DNA from: Cohaesibacter sp. ES.047
Lineage (GTDB): Bacteria > Pseudomonadota > Alphaproteobacteria > Rhizobiales > Cohaesibacteraceae
Assembly (NCBI RefSeq): GCF_900215505.1
Contig: NZ_LT907844.1
Span: 2,018,501 to 2,082,500 of the forward strand
Direction: 5' to 3'
DNA: 64,000 nt
Shown here: one piece after another, positions 46,166-54,749 of the stretch
Layout: each line of letters begins with the position of its first letter
Position numbering within the stretch: the first letter of the stretch is position 1
Notes under the pieces: generated by a model
Databases searched by the model: none
The model's input: the letters and a program-made list of their open reading frames with translations, nothing else
What the model was told of the DNA's origin: nothing
Made by a program: the position numbers and the translations under genes

Positions 46166-47608
46166 TTAGTGGGCGCCACCTCCGCTCCGGACCCAGCTGA
46201 AGAAATCGCGCGTCCCCATCTGGCCGCCTTTGAGAGCGATTTCCAGGCCGTCATGCGGTGTATCGCCAAAGCCGATGCAAATGGATGCCCCCGGTATCGT
46301 TGCCGCCTTTGCCTCCAGAGCCTGAATGCCCAGCTGTTGCAAGCCGTACCCAGAGGTGTCGCCGCCAGAAATGATGGCACGCCGTACCGAAGAGGCTTTC
46401 AGGACCTCATCCAGAGCCTTTCCCAGAGAGACCCCAATGCGTTCATTGGCCAAAGCTGGATCCATGGAGCTTGAGGAGAGGGCATGATGGAAGGTCTCAA
46501 CTGCCGGATCATCGGGCCCGCGTGCCGAACAGACAAGAGGGCTTGCGCCTTTGTCGAGCGCTTCGAGAGATAATTGGCTTATGCGTTTGACTTCCGCCTG
46601 CAAAGCGTCATCAGAGCCGCAAGCCAACTCGCCCTTGAAGCGGATGATCTCGAAACCGTCCGATGCGGCATGATCCAACTGTTCTGCCGTCATTGGCGAG
46701 ACGGAACCTGAAACCGCAACAATCTGGTCGACAGCCTCAAGCGATGGCAAATTGGAGCTGGGGGCCAGCATGCCGGTCCTGATCCAGTGACGCACAAGGG
46801 CATATTCGACACCTTGGCTGCCAACGACAAGCGACAGGGCCTCACGGTTCTCCCACAGCAGCCGTCCGGCAGCTTCTTCCGATGTTGCCTCCATGGAGTC
46901 GATTGAAAGGATCTTGGCGCCTTTCAGGATTGCTGCATCAAGCGCGGCCTGAGGGTCGCTCCAAAGTGCTTCCAGATCGATAAGACTTGAAGGCAAATCT
47001 GTTTGGGCGCTCAGGTGACGGAGTAGATCCGCTTCGCTCATTGGCGTGACCGGATGCTTCGACATGACCGGGTGCCGATCCAGCCTATATACGCCGTCGT
47101 AGGTGCTTGCATATAGATTGCCGAAAGACTGGTAGCGTCTCATCTGAGGGGCCGCGGTGATCAGGGGAACCGCTCTTGATGCTCGAACTTTCAGGCACGT
47201 TTCGATCGCCGCGCCAATCGAGCCGCTTTGCGGAGAGGAGTCAAAGGTCGAGCAGACTTTGTAGTGCAACAATGGGGCACCAAAGCTGTCGAGCCACCCT
47301 AGGGGCTCCGGCAGGTTTTCCGCCATCCATTCAGGGCTCTTTGACCGTGCGGTCGATGCCAATCCAACGCCCAAAGCATTGGAAAATCGCGCTCTTAGAT
47401 CATCGGATGGAATGTCTGTAAACAGAACTGTTGGCAATCCGGCGAAGGCCAGAACCTCCATCACGGCAGCGGCTCCTGTAAAGTCATCTCCATACCAGGT
47501 GATCCATGGGGATGACGAAAGGGTCTCTTGGTTCTTGTGCGTATCCACTGCTTCCTCCGGATAAATTTTTGCGAATAAACGAGTCAATTCCGATCGTGCG
47601 GTTGACAT
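46166..47608 (-). CDS. oiaK: DUF1537 acid-sugar kinase, probable 3-oxo-isoapionate kinase
   Basis: About 480 residues. The N-terminal substrate domain shows WYGDDFTGAAAVMEV and HYKVCSTFDSSPQSGSIG; the C-terminal nucleotide domain shows VSGSVSPMTAEQL and ISGGDTSGYGLQQLG, the DUF1537 landmarks. It belongs to a branch different from OtnK at 14 kb (AGLPTVLF and AAPQMRRYQSFGNLYA blocks). OiaK phosphorylates 3-oxo-isoapionate before the RuBisCO-like step. The ATG at 47608 is chosen over an upstream TTG. It is divergent from the ApnO-like gene across a 91-base shared promoter. Confidence 0.8.
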   Translation of the reverse strand: MSTARSELTRLFAKIYPEEAVDTHKNQETLSSSPWITWYGDDFTGAAAVMEVLAFAGLPTVLFTDIPSDDLRARFSNALGVGLASTARSKSPEWMAENLPEPLGWLDSFGAPLLHYKVCSTFDSSPQSGSIGAAIETCLKVRASRAVPLITAAPQMRRYQSFGNLYASTYDGVYRLDRHPVMSKHPVTPMSEADLLRHLSAQTDLPSSLIDLEALWSDPQAALDAAILKGAKILSIDSMEATSEEAAGRLLWENREALSLVVGSQGVEYALVRHWIRTGMLAPSSNLPSLEAVDQIVAVSGSVSPMTAEQLDHAASDGFEIIRFKGELACGSDDALQAEVKRISQLSLEALDKGASPLVCSARGPDDPAVETFHHALSSSSMDPALANERIGVSLGKALDEVLKASSVRRAIISGGDTSGYGLQQLGIQALEAKAATIPGASICIGFGDTPHDGLEIALKGGQMGTRDFFSWVRSGGGAH

Positions 47609-47642
47609 TTCCAATCAAATATATAGAGATATGATCATTATG

Positions 47643-47656
47643 TCATCATACCAGTT
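47643..47656. promoter_or_regulatory. GntR operator candidate, site 2
   Basis: TCATCATACCAGTT matches 13 of 14 bases of the right half of the palindrome at 45012-45032. It lies in the 91-base divergent promoter between the oiaK- and apnO-like genes; the left half is degenerate (ATGATCAT nearby). Confidence 0.65.
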
Positions 47657-47699
47657 TAACAAATTGTTGTTTAACTGAGAGTTAGGGAGGACACCTTCA

Positions 47700-48527
47700 A
47701 TGACGGTAGTCGCTTTATTTGGAGCCGGTGGGAAAATGGGTATGCGTCTTGGGCGCAACCTGCTGGATACGGAATTCGAAGTGCGTCATGTGGAAGTCTC
47801 TGATGCCGGCAAACAGCGGCTCAAGACAGAGCATGGCGTGGACACAGTGGACCAGTCGTCAGCCATTGATGGCGCTGATGTCGTCATTATGGCTGTGCCT
47901 GATACAGTCATCGGAAAGCTGGCTGCAAATCTTATTCCGACGCTTGCACCAAACACGATGGTTGTGATCCTTGATGCCGCAGCGCCTTATGCCGGCTATC
48001 TTCCGGAACGGTCGGATATCACCTATTTCATCACGCACCCATGCCATCCGCCGATTTTCAACGATGAGTCGACAGAAGCAGGCCGTAATGATCACTTCGG
48101 TGGCATTGCAGCAAAACAGGGTGTTGTTAACGCGCTGATGCAAGGTCCAGAAGAGCATTATGCCCTTGGTGATCAAGTTGCCCGCGCGATTTACGCTCCG
48201 GTCGCCAACACATATCGCTGCACCGTCGAGCAAATGGCTTATCTGGAACCCGGACTTTCGGAAACTGTCTGCGCCTCGCTGCTTGTCGTGATGCGTGAAG
48301 CCATGGACGAGGTCGTGAAGACAGGTGTTTCAAAAGAATGTGCCCGGGATTTCCTCCTTGGTCACATGAATATTCTTGCCGCGGTCATTTTCGAGGAAGT
48401 CGAAGGTGTGTTCTCGGATGCCTGCAACAAGGCAATCGAATTCGGAGTTCCAGCTCTTATGAAAGATGACTGGAAAAAAGTCTTCGAGCGTGAAGAGATC
48501 ATGGCAAGTGTTAAACGGATTACCTAG
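47700..48527 (+). CDS. apnO: Probable D-apionate oxidoisomerase
   Basis: About 275 residues. The N-terminal Rossmann motif is LFGAGGKMGMRLGRNL (residues 6-21), and the rest resembles the phosphogluconate-dehydrogenase-C-terminal-like family (THPCHPPIFNDE, AIYAPVANTYRCTVEQMAYLEPGLSE, GHMNILAAVIFEEV). ApnO of this family turns D-apionate into 3-oxo-isoapionate, which supplies OiaK. Adjacent genes are the kinase, the RuBisCO-like protein and a TRAP transporter, the reported context. GGGAGGACACCTTCA precedes the ATG. The match is from recalled family features, so a related oxidoisomerase remains possible. Confidence 0.78.
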   Translation: MTVVALFGAGGKMGMRLGRNLLDTEFEVRHVEVSDAGKQRLKTEHGVDTVDQSSAIDGADVVIMAVPDTVIGKLAANLIPTLAPNTMVVILDAAAPYAGYLPERSDITYFITHPCHPPIFNDESTEAGRNDHFGGIAAKQGVVNALMQGPEEHYALGDQVARAIYAPVANTYRCTVEQMAYLEPGLSETVCASLLVVMREAMDEVVKTGVSKECARDFLLGHMNILAAVIFEEVEGVFSDACNKAIEFGVPALMKDDWKKVFEREEIMASVKRIT

Positions 48528-48575
48528 TAACTAGGCAATCCAATCACTCGAGGTCTGAAACAGGGAGGATGACCT

Positions 48576-49550
48576 ATGAACAAATTCCTATCATCATCAT
48601 TGATCGTTGCGGGGCTACTATTGGCCAGTGCACCGGTTAGCGCCAAGACGCTCAATCTTGGCTTCACGCCGCCGCTTGATAGCCATTATGGCGACGCTGG
48701 TAAGGCGTTCAAGGCCAAAATCGAGGAGCTTTCCGGTGGTGATATCACCGTGTCCTTGAAGCCTGCTGGAGCATTGGGTGGTGAGCGTAGCGTCGTAGAA
48801 GGGTTGCAGATCGGTGCGATTGAAATGACCATTTCATCAACCGGTCCGATCGGAAACTTCGTTCCCGACGTTTACGCTCTGGATTTCCCGTTCCTTTTCA
48901 AAAGCTATGAGTCAGCACATAAGGTGCTGGATGGCGAGATTGGACAGGAACTGCTCGACCAGATGGCCGATTCCGATCTGATCGGTCTCGCATGGGCCGA
49001 GAATGGTTTCCGCCACATCACCAACTCCAAACATCCGATCGTGAAGCCTTCTGATCTGGAAGGCATCAAACTCCGGACGATGGAAAACGAGGTGCATATC
49101 GCTGCGTTCCAGGCACTGGGAGCTGCGCCAACACCGATGAGCTGGACCGAGGTCCTTACTGCCTTGCAGCAGGGCACGATTGATGGTCAGGAAAACCCGA
49201 CGCCCATCATCACCGTCAACCATATGTGGGAAATCCAGAAATATGTGACGATGACTGGTCATGTCTATTCTCCCGCAGTTGTCTTGATGTCCAAGGTCCA
49301 TTGGGACCAACTGAGTGAGCAAGAGCAGAAATGGGTCAAGGAAGCTGCCCATGTCGCCGCAGAAGCATCCCGTGCAACGGTTGCTGCCAAGGAGAAAAGT
49401 GGCGTGCAATTGATGATCGACAACGGCATGGAAGTTGTAACGGACGTTGACAAAGACGCTTTCGCAGCCGCTGTTCAGCCTGTTTATGACGAGTTTGCAC
49501 CGAAATATGCGCCAGAACTGATCCAGCGCATTCGCGATGCTCAAAAATAA
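48576..49550 (+). CDS. dctP: TRAP transporter substrate-binding protein, DctP family
   Basis: About 324 residues. The signal peptide ends near APVSAKTL; the mature protein begins LNLGFTPPLDSHYGDAGKAFKA. The conserved carboxylate-binding Arg lies in GIKLRTMENEVH, and QGTIDGQENP is the second DctP signature. It starts 48 bases after the apnO-like gene, with AGGGAGGATGACCT upstream, and precedes dctQM. Uptake of D-apionate or a related branched acid sugar is inferred from the enzymes beside it. Confidence 0.9.
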   Translation: MNKFLSSSLIVAGLLLASAPVSAKTLNLGFTPPLDSHYGDAGKAFKAKIEELSGGDITVSLKPAGALGGERSVVEGLQIGAIEMTISSTGPIGNFVPDVYALDFPFLFKSYESAHKVLDGEIGQELLDQMADSDLIGLAWAENGFRHITNSKHPIVKPSDLEGIKLRTMENEVHIAAFQALGAAPTPMSWTEVLTALQQGTIDGQENPTPIITVNHMWEIQKYVTMTGHVYSPAVVLMSKVHWDQLSEQEQKWVKEAAHVAAEASRATVAAKEKSGVQLMIDNGMEVVTDVDKDAFAAAVQPVYDEFAPKYAPELIQRIRDAQK

Positions 49551-49613
49551 CGTCATGTGATGATTTTGGTGGCCGCCAGATTCGCGGTGGCCACCACCTG
49601 TTCTGCAATGAAC

Positions 49614-49639
49614 AAGAAGGGGGAGACATCCCCCTTCTT
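49614..49639 (+). terminator. Hairpin between dctP and dctQ
   Basis: AAGAAGGGGGA and its exact complement (11 bp) enclose a 4-base loop just before the dctQ ribosome site. A second imperfect GC-rich repeat (TGGTGGCC arms) lies at about 49567-49597. Such structures commonly let the binding protein accumulate above the permease by partial termination or RNA stabilisation. Confidence 0.75.
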
Positions 49640-49656
49640 CACAGGGAGGAGAAGTC

Positions 49657-50133
49657 ATGAAGCCAATCCATCAGGCGGCTGAGTGGTTTGTGCGATTAAT
49701 GCACAATCTTTCGGCGATTCTATTGGGTCTTGCCGTAATTCTTGTTTTTGTTCAAGTTGTTACCCGCTTTTTATTGGGTGATGCTGCCGTCTGGACCGAG
49801 GTGCTTGCACGGGGGCTCATTATCTGGTCGACCTTTTTGGTCGCAGGGGCAGCCTTTCGGTTTGGCACCATGATCCCGATCGATTTCATTCGATCCCTTT
49901 TGCCGCCCAAACCCCAAATCTGGATGACGAGATTGGTCACACTGCTGTGCCTGATCTTTATGGGCGTTCTGTTCTGGTATGGCTTGGCTATGGCCCAGCG
50001 CGTCATCAATCAACGCGTCGCGATGCTCGACTTTTCAATGTCTGTATTCTATCTGGCGATCCCGCTCGGAGCCTTGTTTGCTGTGCCCGGCTTGCTTCTG
50101 CGACATCTTGAAATTGAAAGGGAAGAGCAATGA
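49657..50133 (+). CDS. dctQ: TRAP transporter small permease
   Basis: About 158 residues with four hydrophobic segments (AILLGLAVILVFVQVVTRF, LIIWSTFLVAGAAF, LVTLLCLIFMGVLFWYGLAM and SVFYLAIPLGALFAVPGLL). VTRFLLGDAAVWTEVLARGLI is the family signature. Normal length, unlike the extended DctQ at 7.9 kb. Its TGA overlaps the ATG of dctM (ATGA). Confidence 0.88.
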   Translation: MKPIHQAAEWFVRLMHNLSAILLGLAVILVFVQVVTRFLLGDAAVWTEVLARGLIIWSTFLVAGAAFRFGTMIPIDFIRSLLPPKPQIWMTRLVTLLCLIFMGVLFWYGLAMAQRVINQRVAMLDFSMSVFYLAIPLGALFAVPGLLLRHLEIEREEQ

Positions 50134-51410
50134 ATGCCGCACTCGCTATATTTCTGATTGGCTTCTTTGCCTTGTCCGTTCCCGTTGCCGTCTCCATTGG
50201 GCTGGCTTCCGTCTTCTCGATCAAGCTGTTTTCGGTGCTGCCGCTTATGGTGGTGCCACAGAAGATGTTCACGGGTCTGGACAGTTTCCCGCTCATGGCC
50301 GTGCCCTTTTTCATCCTTGCCGGGGTCATCATGACCCACGGCGGCATTTCCGCCAGGCTGGTTGATTTCGTCAAGGCGATCATTGGCAATCTGCAGGGGG
50401 GGCTGGCAAGTTCAACCGTCCTGACCTGCATGGTTTTTGCGTCGATTTCAGGCTCGTCAGTTGCAACGACGTTCGCCATCGGATCGATTTTGATCCCGGC
50501 CATGGTAAAACATGGATATCCCACGCCGATGGCCGCTGCGATCCAGGCATCATCCGCTGAGCTTGGCGTGATCATACCGCCGTCTGTTCCCCTGATCCTA
50601 TATGCCGTCTCCACCGAGACTTCGATCACCAAGTTGTTTGTCGCCGGGCTGGTGCCGGGTTTGATTATCGTGGTTGGACTGATCATCATGGTGCAGATCT
50701 GGTGCCGTCTGACGGGCGTGGGCAAGTCGGATGGTGATCAACGCAAATCCGTTCTTCGCGCAGGCAAGGATGCTTTTGGCGCTTTGATGATGCCCGTGAT
50801 CATTCTGGGCGGCATCTATGGCGGCATCTTTACACCGACAGAAGCAGCAGCCGTCTCGGTGGTCTATGCGCTGGTCCTGTCGTTGTTTGTCTATCGGGAG
50901 ATCAGCTTCAAGCACCTGCCGGTGATGTTTCGCAGGGCGGCCGTCTCTTCGGGCGCTGTGATGTTCATCATTGCGGCAGCGTCGCTCTTCAGTTTCCTGA
51001 TCAGTCTGTCAGGGTTGCCAACCGCGGTCGGTCACTGGGCGACCAACACGTTTTCTTCACCCATTACCTTTCTGTTAGGGATCAATGTCTTGCTGTTTAT
51101 TGCCGGCATGTTCATTGAAACATCGGCTGCCATTCTGGTTTTGGCTCCGATCCTGACACCCGTTGCGTTGCAATATGGCATTGATCCGGTTCATTTCGGC
51201 ATCGTGATTGTCGTCAATCTCGCGCTCGGCATGTTCACGCCTCCTCTTGGTGTCAATCTGTTTGCTGCAGCTCAGGTGGCTAAAATTCCCGTCCAGAAGA
51301 TGTTCTCCAGTCTGCTTTGGCCGCTTCTTGTGGTTATCGGAGCGCTGCTGATCATCACCTATGTTCCTGCGGTGACAATCGGGATTTCTGGCGGTGGCCT
51401 GACGCACTAG
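50130..51410 (+). CDS. dctM: TRAP transporter large permease, DctM subunit
   Basis: About 426 residues, the standard DctM length, with some eleven to twelve helices. VPFFILAGVIMTHGGIS, FASISGSSVATTFAIGSILIPAMVKHGYP, SSAELGVIIPPSVPLILYAV and MFTPPLGVNLFAAAQVA are typical. It ends at a strong terminator and closes the apnO-dctPQM unit. Confidence 0.94.
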   Translation: MNAALAIFLIGFFALSVPVAVSIGLASVFSIKLFSVLPLMVVPQKMFTGLDSFPLMAVPFFILAGVIMTHGGISARLVDFVKAIIGNLQGGLASSTVLTCMVFASISGSSVATTFAIGSILIPAMVKHGYPTPMAAAIQASSAELGVIIPPSVPLILYAVSTETSITKLFVAGLVPGLIIVVGLIIMVQIWCRLTGVGKSDGDQRKSVLRAGKDAFGALMMPVIILGGIYGGIFTPTEAAAVSVVYALVLSLFVYREISFKHLPVMFRRAAVSSGAVMFIIAAASLFSFLISLSGLPTAVGHWATNTFSSPITFLLGINVLLFIAGMFIETSAAILVLAPILTPVALQYGIDPVHFGIVIVVNLALGMFTPPLGVNLFAAAQVAKIPVQKMFSSLLWPLLVVIGALLIITYVPAVTIGISGGGLTH

Positions 51411-51518
51411 AGCGGGAAATGTGCCCCTGAAACCTCCCTCAAGGGCATTGCCAAGTTGCTTCCCGTTTGAAGGGCGTCAGGCGCCAGATGTCGATGCCTT
51501 GGGGCATTGATCAAAAAG

Positions 51519-51551
51519 AAAGGGGCTGGCGGTCATGCGCTGGCCCCTTTT
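51519..51551 (+). terminator. Terminator after dctM
   Basis: A 13-bp stem (AAAGGGGCTGGCG with CGCTGGCCCCTTT, two G.T pairs) encloses six bases and ends in four T. It also lies between convergent dctM and the ROK gene. Confidence 0.8.
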
Positions 51552-51595
51552 GCGATCCGAGCGTTCGCGGGTGGCAGGCGGAGGTCTGTCGGGCG

Positions 51596-52726
51596 TTAAA
51601 ACACGAGCTCTCTCAAAGGCAAAAGCCCCGCGCCCAAATGTGCGGGGTCCCCCTGCAGGGCGCTGACGATCAATGCGGGGCGCGGCAATCTCTTGTCGCG
51701 GAACGCTCCGACTGAGGTCTCCATGAGCATGTGTCTGAGATCGTCCGGCGCTTCACCGCCAAAAAAGATCGCTTGCGGATCGACCGTGGCCTGCAAGGCG
51801 CGAAGCGCGAGCTGAAGCTGGGGTTTGACCGCCTCGAGCCAGTCCGCCACTGCTGGCCACTCGGCGTCGAAGCGGGACGTGAGGTCCATGACCCCGTTGA
51901 GAGCATGGCCTTTTGCGTTGAGTGCCCGCAGCAACTCTGACAGGGCAGGGCGCCGGTTCAACTCGTCGCTCAGAAAGAGAGCCCCGATTTCCCCCGCGTT
52001 GCCGTTGCCGCCAAGAAATGGCCTGTTGCCCGAGTAGATGCCTGCACCGAAGCCGTGGTTGAAAGAAAGATAGGCGAGCGTATCGCAATCGCTTCCCGCT
52101 CCCAGATAATATTCCGCCACAGCACTGGCCGTGGAGTTGTTCTCAGCAAAGGCAGGGAGATCAAGCGCGCTGCCGAAATAGGCTTCCAGCGGCAGGGATT
52201 GCCACGTGGACAGCAGCTCCGGGGGTTGAAACTGGTCATTTGGCCCTGTCCGGAACCCCTGCATGGAAATGCCAATTCCGACGATGGACCGGTTACCAAT
52301 GCCCTGTTTATGCCAGGCGTCCATCTTCTGCCGAACAAGGTTTACGGCTTGCTCGGGGTTCGAGGCTGCGAGGAGTTCGGTTTCCTGCGCCAACGGATTG
52401 CCTGACAGATCAAGCAGGCACAGCCGAACGTGATCCGTGCTGATGGACAGGCCGATCGAGGCAAAATTGTCCGGGTGGATCGAGACGGTGGGGCTCGGCT
52501 TTCCCCGACCGGCAATGACCGCTTCTCCAAATTTCAGATACCCGCGCTGCTCCAGACTATCGACGATGCGATGCACCGTCTGCTGGGCCAATTCGGTTTC
52601 GCGAGTGATCTCGGATCGCGCCATCGGGCCGGAATGCTTGATCGTCGACATGATTTTCCGCTCGCTCTGACTGAGCGAGCAGGCGGCGTCGATGCCTGCA
52701 TCAGATTGCATTGCGTTTTTACCCAT
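51596..52726 (-). CDS. ROK-family transcriptional regulator (NagC/Mlc/XylR-type)
   Basis: About 376 residues. An N-terminal winged helix (PMARSEITRETELAQQTVHRIVDSLEQRGYL, near 34-64) precedes a sugar-kinase-like ROK domain (ENNSTASAVAEYY, FNHGFGAGIYSGNRPFLGGNGNAGEIG). The usual zinc-binding CxCGxxGC cluster after GNAGEIG is not seen; the equivalent region reads ALFLSDELNRRP, so the regulator lacks the metal site. It is divergent from the ABC importer, whose promoter carries a perfect palindrome. Confidence 0.86.
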   Translation of the reverse strand: MGKNAMQSDAGIDAACSLSQSERKIMSTIKHSGPMARSEITRETELAQQTVHRIVDSLEQRGYLKFGEAVIAGRGKPSPTVSIHPDNFASIGLSISTDHVRLCLLDLSGNPLAQETELLAASNPEQAVNLVRQKMDAWHKQGIGNRSIVGIGISMQGFRTGPNDQFQPPELLSTWQSLPLEAYFGSALDLPAFAENNSTASAVAEYYLGAGSDCDTLAYLSFNHGFGAGIYSGNRPFLGGNGNAGEIGALFLSDELNRRPALSELLRALNAKGHALNGVMDLTSRFDAEWPAVADWLEAVKPQLQLALRALQATVDPQAIFFGGEAPDDLRHMLMETSVGAFRDKRLPRPALIVSALQGDPAHLGAGLLPLRELVF

Positions 52727-52790
52727 CCTCGATTTTTACGTGCTTGGGCATATTCGCCCTTGCAGCATTTTCGATCAAGCGTTTTTTCAC

Positions 52791-52830
52791 TTGACATGAG
52801 TAATATTAATATTACTGTCAATGAGTAATA
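52791..52830 (+). promoter_or_regulatory. Promoter with operator in the spacer, ABC importer operon
   Basis: TTGACA at 52791-52796 and TACTGT at 52813-52818 (16-base spacer) form a candidate promoter. The 18-bp perfect palindrome AGTAATATTAATATTACT at 52799-52816 fills the spacer, and a second TGAGTAATA copy at 52822-52830 follows the -10 box. A protein bound there would block RNA polymerase; the divergent ROK regulator is the obvious candidate. Confidence 0.72.
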
Positions 52831-52854
52831 AAATACGGTCCCTCGGGAGGAAAC

Positions 52855-53898
52855 ATGACCGCCATCAGCTTGCGCAATCTGTCAAAGACATTTGGCACCT
52901 TCACAGCCCTTTCCGAAATGTCGCTCGATGTGAATTCCGGCGAATTTCTAACGCTGCTGGGCCCCTCGGGTTGCGGCAAGACCACGTTGCTGAAACTGAT
53001 CTCCGGATTTCTGGAGCCGACCAGCGGTAGCATCAGCATCAATGGCAAGGACGTGACCAACATCCCGCCAGAGGCGAGGGATACGGCCCTGTGTTTCCAG
53101 TCTTATGCGCTGTTCCCTCATCTGACTGTGCGCGCCAATCTGGAATTCGGCCTGCGCCAGAAGAAATTGCCTGCCAAGGAACGGAATGAACGCGTCGCGG
53201 ATGTTGCCGCAAAGCTCGAACTCAAGCAGCAGATGGACCGCCTTCCCAACCAATTGTCGGGCGGGCAACAGCAGCGTGTTTCTCTCGGTCGGGCTCTCGT
53301 CATGCGGCCAAGTGTTATCCTGTTTGACGAACCCCTCTCCAATCTGGACGCCAAATTGCGCGATCAGGTGCGGATCGAAATCCGCCGGATCCAGCGCGAA
53401 TATGGCCTTACAGCGATCTATGTGACCCATGATCAGGCCGAGGCGCTGGCCATGTCAGACCGGGTTGTGGTGCTGAATGAGGGCCGTACGGAACAGGTGG
53501 ATAGCCCTGAAGCAATCTACTCCCGCCCGCGCACAGGGTTTGTGGCTGATTTCATCGGCGATGCCAATGTTATTGAGGGCGTCATCGGCGAGAAGGGGGC
53601 TGAGGGATGCTGGCAGGTCGAAACGCCCGTTGGGCATTTGCAACTGCCGTTCGATGCCGGTGAGACCGGTTCGCGGGTTTTCCTTGGTTGGCGTCCCGAA
53701 AAAGTCAGTCTCGGTCAGGGTGCTCTTTCAGGTATCGTCAAGAACCGCGCCTTTCAGGGCCATTACACGGATCTGATGATCGAGACAAACGGCTTCACTC
53801 ATCGCATTCAGGTTAGCGAAAGCAGTGCGCAGGAAGGTGATCTCGTTCATTTCGACATTCCTGTCGAGCACCTAATCGCACTGGAGGCGGGACTATGA
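52855..53898 (+). CDS. ABC importer ATPase (polyamine/iron/thiamine type)
   Basis: About 347 residues. Walker [10 protein letters not shown] near 38-46, [26 protein letters not shown] and the THDQAEA switch are complete; a TOBE domain follows (FLGWRPEKVSL). It belongs with the PotA/FbpC/YnjD group. GGGAGGAAAC precedes the ATG. Its end overlaps the next permease gene by four bases. Confidence 0.9.
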   Translation: MTAISLRNLSKTFGTFTALSEMSLDVNSGEFLTLLGPSGCGKTTLLKLISGFLEPTSGSISINGKDVTNIPPEARDTALCFQSYALFPHLTVRANLEFGLRQKKLPAKERNERVADVAAKLELKQQMDRLPNQLSGGQQQRVSLGRALVMRPSVILFDEPLSNLDAKLRDQVRIEIRRIQREYGLTAIYVTHDQAEALAMSDRVVVLNEGRTEQVDSPEAIYSRPRTGFVADFIGDANVIEGVIGEKGAEGCWQVETPVGHLQLPFDAGETGSRVFLGWRPEKVSLGQGALSGIVKNRAFQGHYTDLMIETNGFTHRIQVSESSAQEGDLVHFDIPVEHLIALEAGL

Positions 53899-54749
53899 CA
53901 TTCCGGCGTTGGGTCCTTGTGATTCTGCTGCTTCTGCCCGGGCTCGGTCTCATTTTATGGTTGATGGGCACCGTGGTCTATATCGCCGTTGCGCAGTCGT
54001 TCGGTCTTTATTCCATCAGTGGCGAGAGCCATTTGACTGTGGCCTTCTGGGCAGATCTGTTCGATAGCAAGATGTTTGGTCGTTCCATCCGATATTCCAT
54101 TTATGTCGGTGTCCTGAGCGCGCTTTTCTCTGTGGCGCTTGCCTATCCGTTGGCGATCTGGTTGCGCAAACCCTTCCCTGGTTCCATGACCATTGGTGCA
54201 ATCCTAAAGGCGCCCATGCTGGTGCATGGACTGGTCGCTGCCTTTCTGTTCATCAACATCGTCGCCTATCATGGCTTGTTCAACCAATTCATGATGTGGT
54301 TGGGCATCTGGGACAGCCCGCACAGGCTTCAAAATGACCGCAATGCCATCGGTGTGCTGCTGTTGCAGACCTGGAAGCAGATGCCTTTCGCTCTCCTCCT
54401 TCTGACAGGCGCCGTTCAGGGCATTTCGGACGATGTTCTCGATGCAGCACGCGATCTCGGCGCCGGATCTTGGGCGCGGTTTCGCAAGGTGATTGCCCCG
54501 CTGACGGTGTCTGGCATGCAGGCGGCCATGGTGATCATCTTCATCGGTGCGCTGGCCGACTTCAGCTTTCAGACCATTGCTGGCCCGATCAATCGGCAGT
54601 CTCTCTCGCAGCTCATGGTCAGCTACAAGGGGCGGGGCGACTGGCATTCCGCAGCCGTGGTGGGCGTGTCGATGATCGTGATCGCGCTCGTAGGATCGGC
54701 CATTCTGGCCTTTGTCTCCCGTCTTGTTCTGAAGGGAGGCAGGAAATGA
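53895..54749 (+). CDS. ABC importer permease 1
   Basis: About 284 residues with six membrane helices; the EAA motif is DAARDLGAGSWARFRKVIAPLTVSGM near residue 180. It resembles PotB/YnjC-type permeases. Its stop overlaps the start of permease 2 (ATGA). Confidence 0.9.
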   Translation: MTFRRWVLVILLLLPGLGLILWLMGTVVYIAVAQSFGLYSISGESHLTVAFWADLFDSKMFGRSIRYSIYVGVLSALFSVALAYPLAIWLRKPFPGSMTIGAILKAPMLVHGLVAAFLFINIVAYHGLFNQFMMWLGIWDSPHRLQNDRNAIGVLLLQTWKQMPFALLLLTGAVQGISDDVLDAARDLGAGSWARFRKVIAPLTVSGMQAAMVIIFIGALADFSFQTIAGPINRQSLSQLMVSYKGRGDWHSAAVVGVSMIVIALVGSAILAFVSRLVLKGGRK

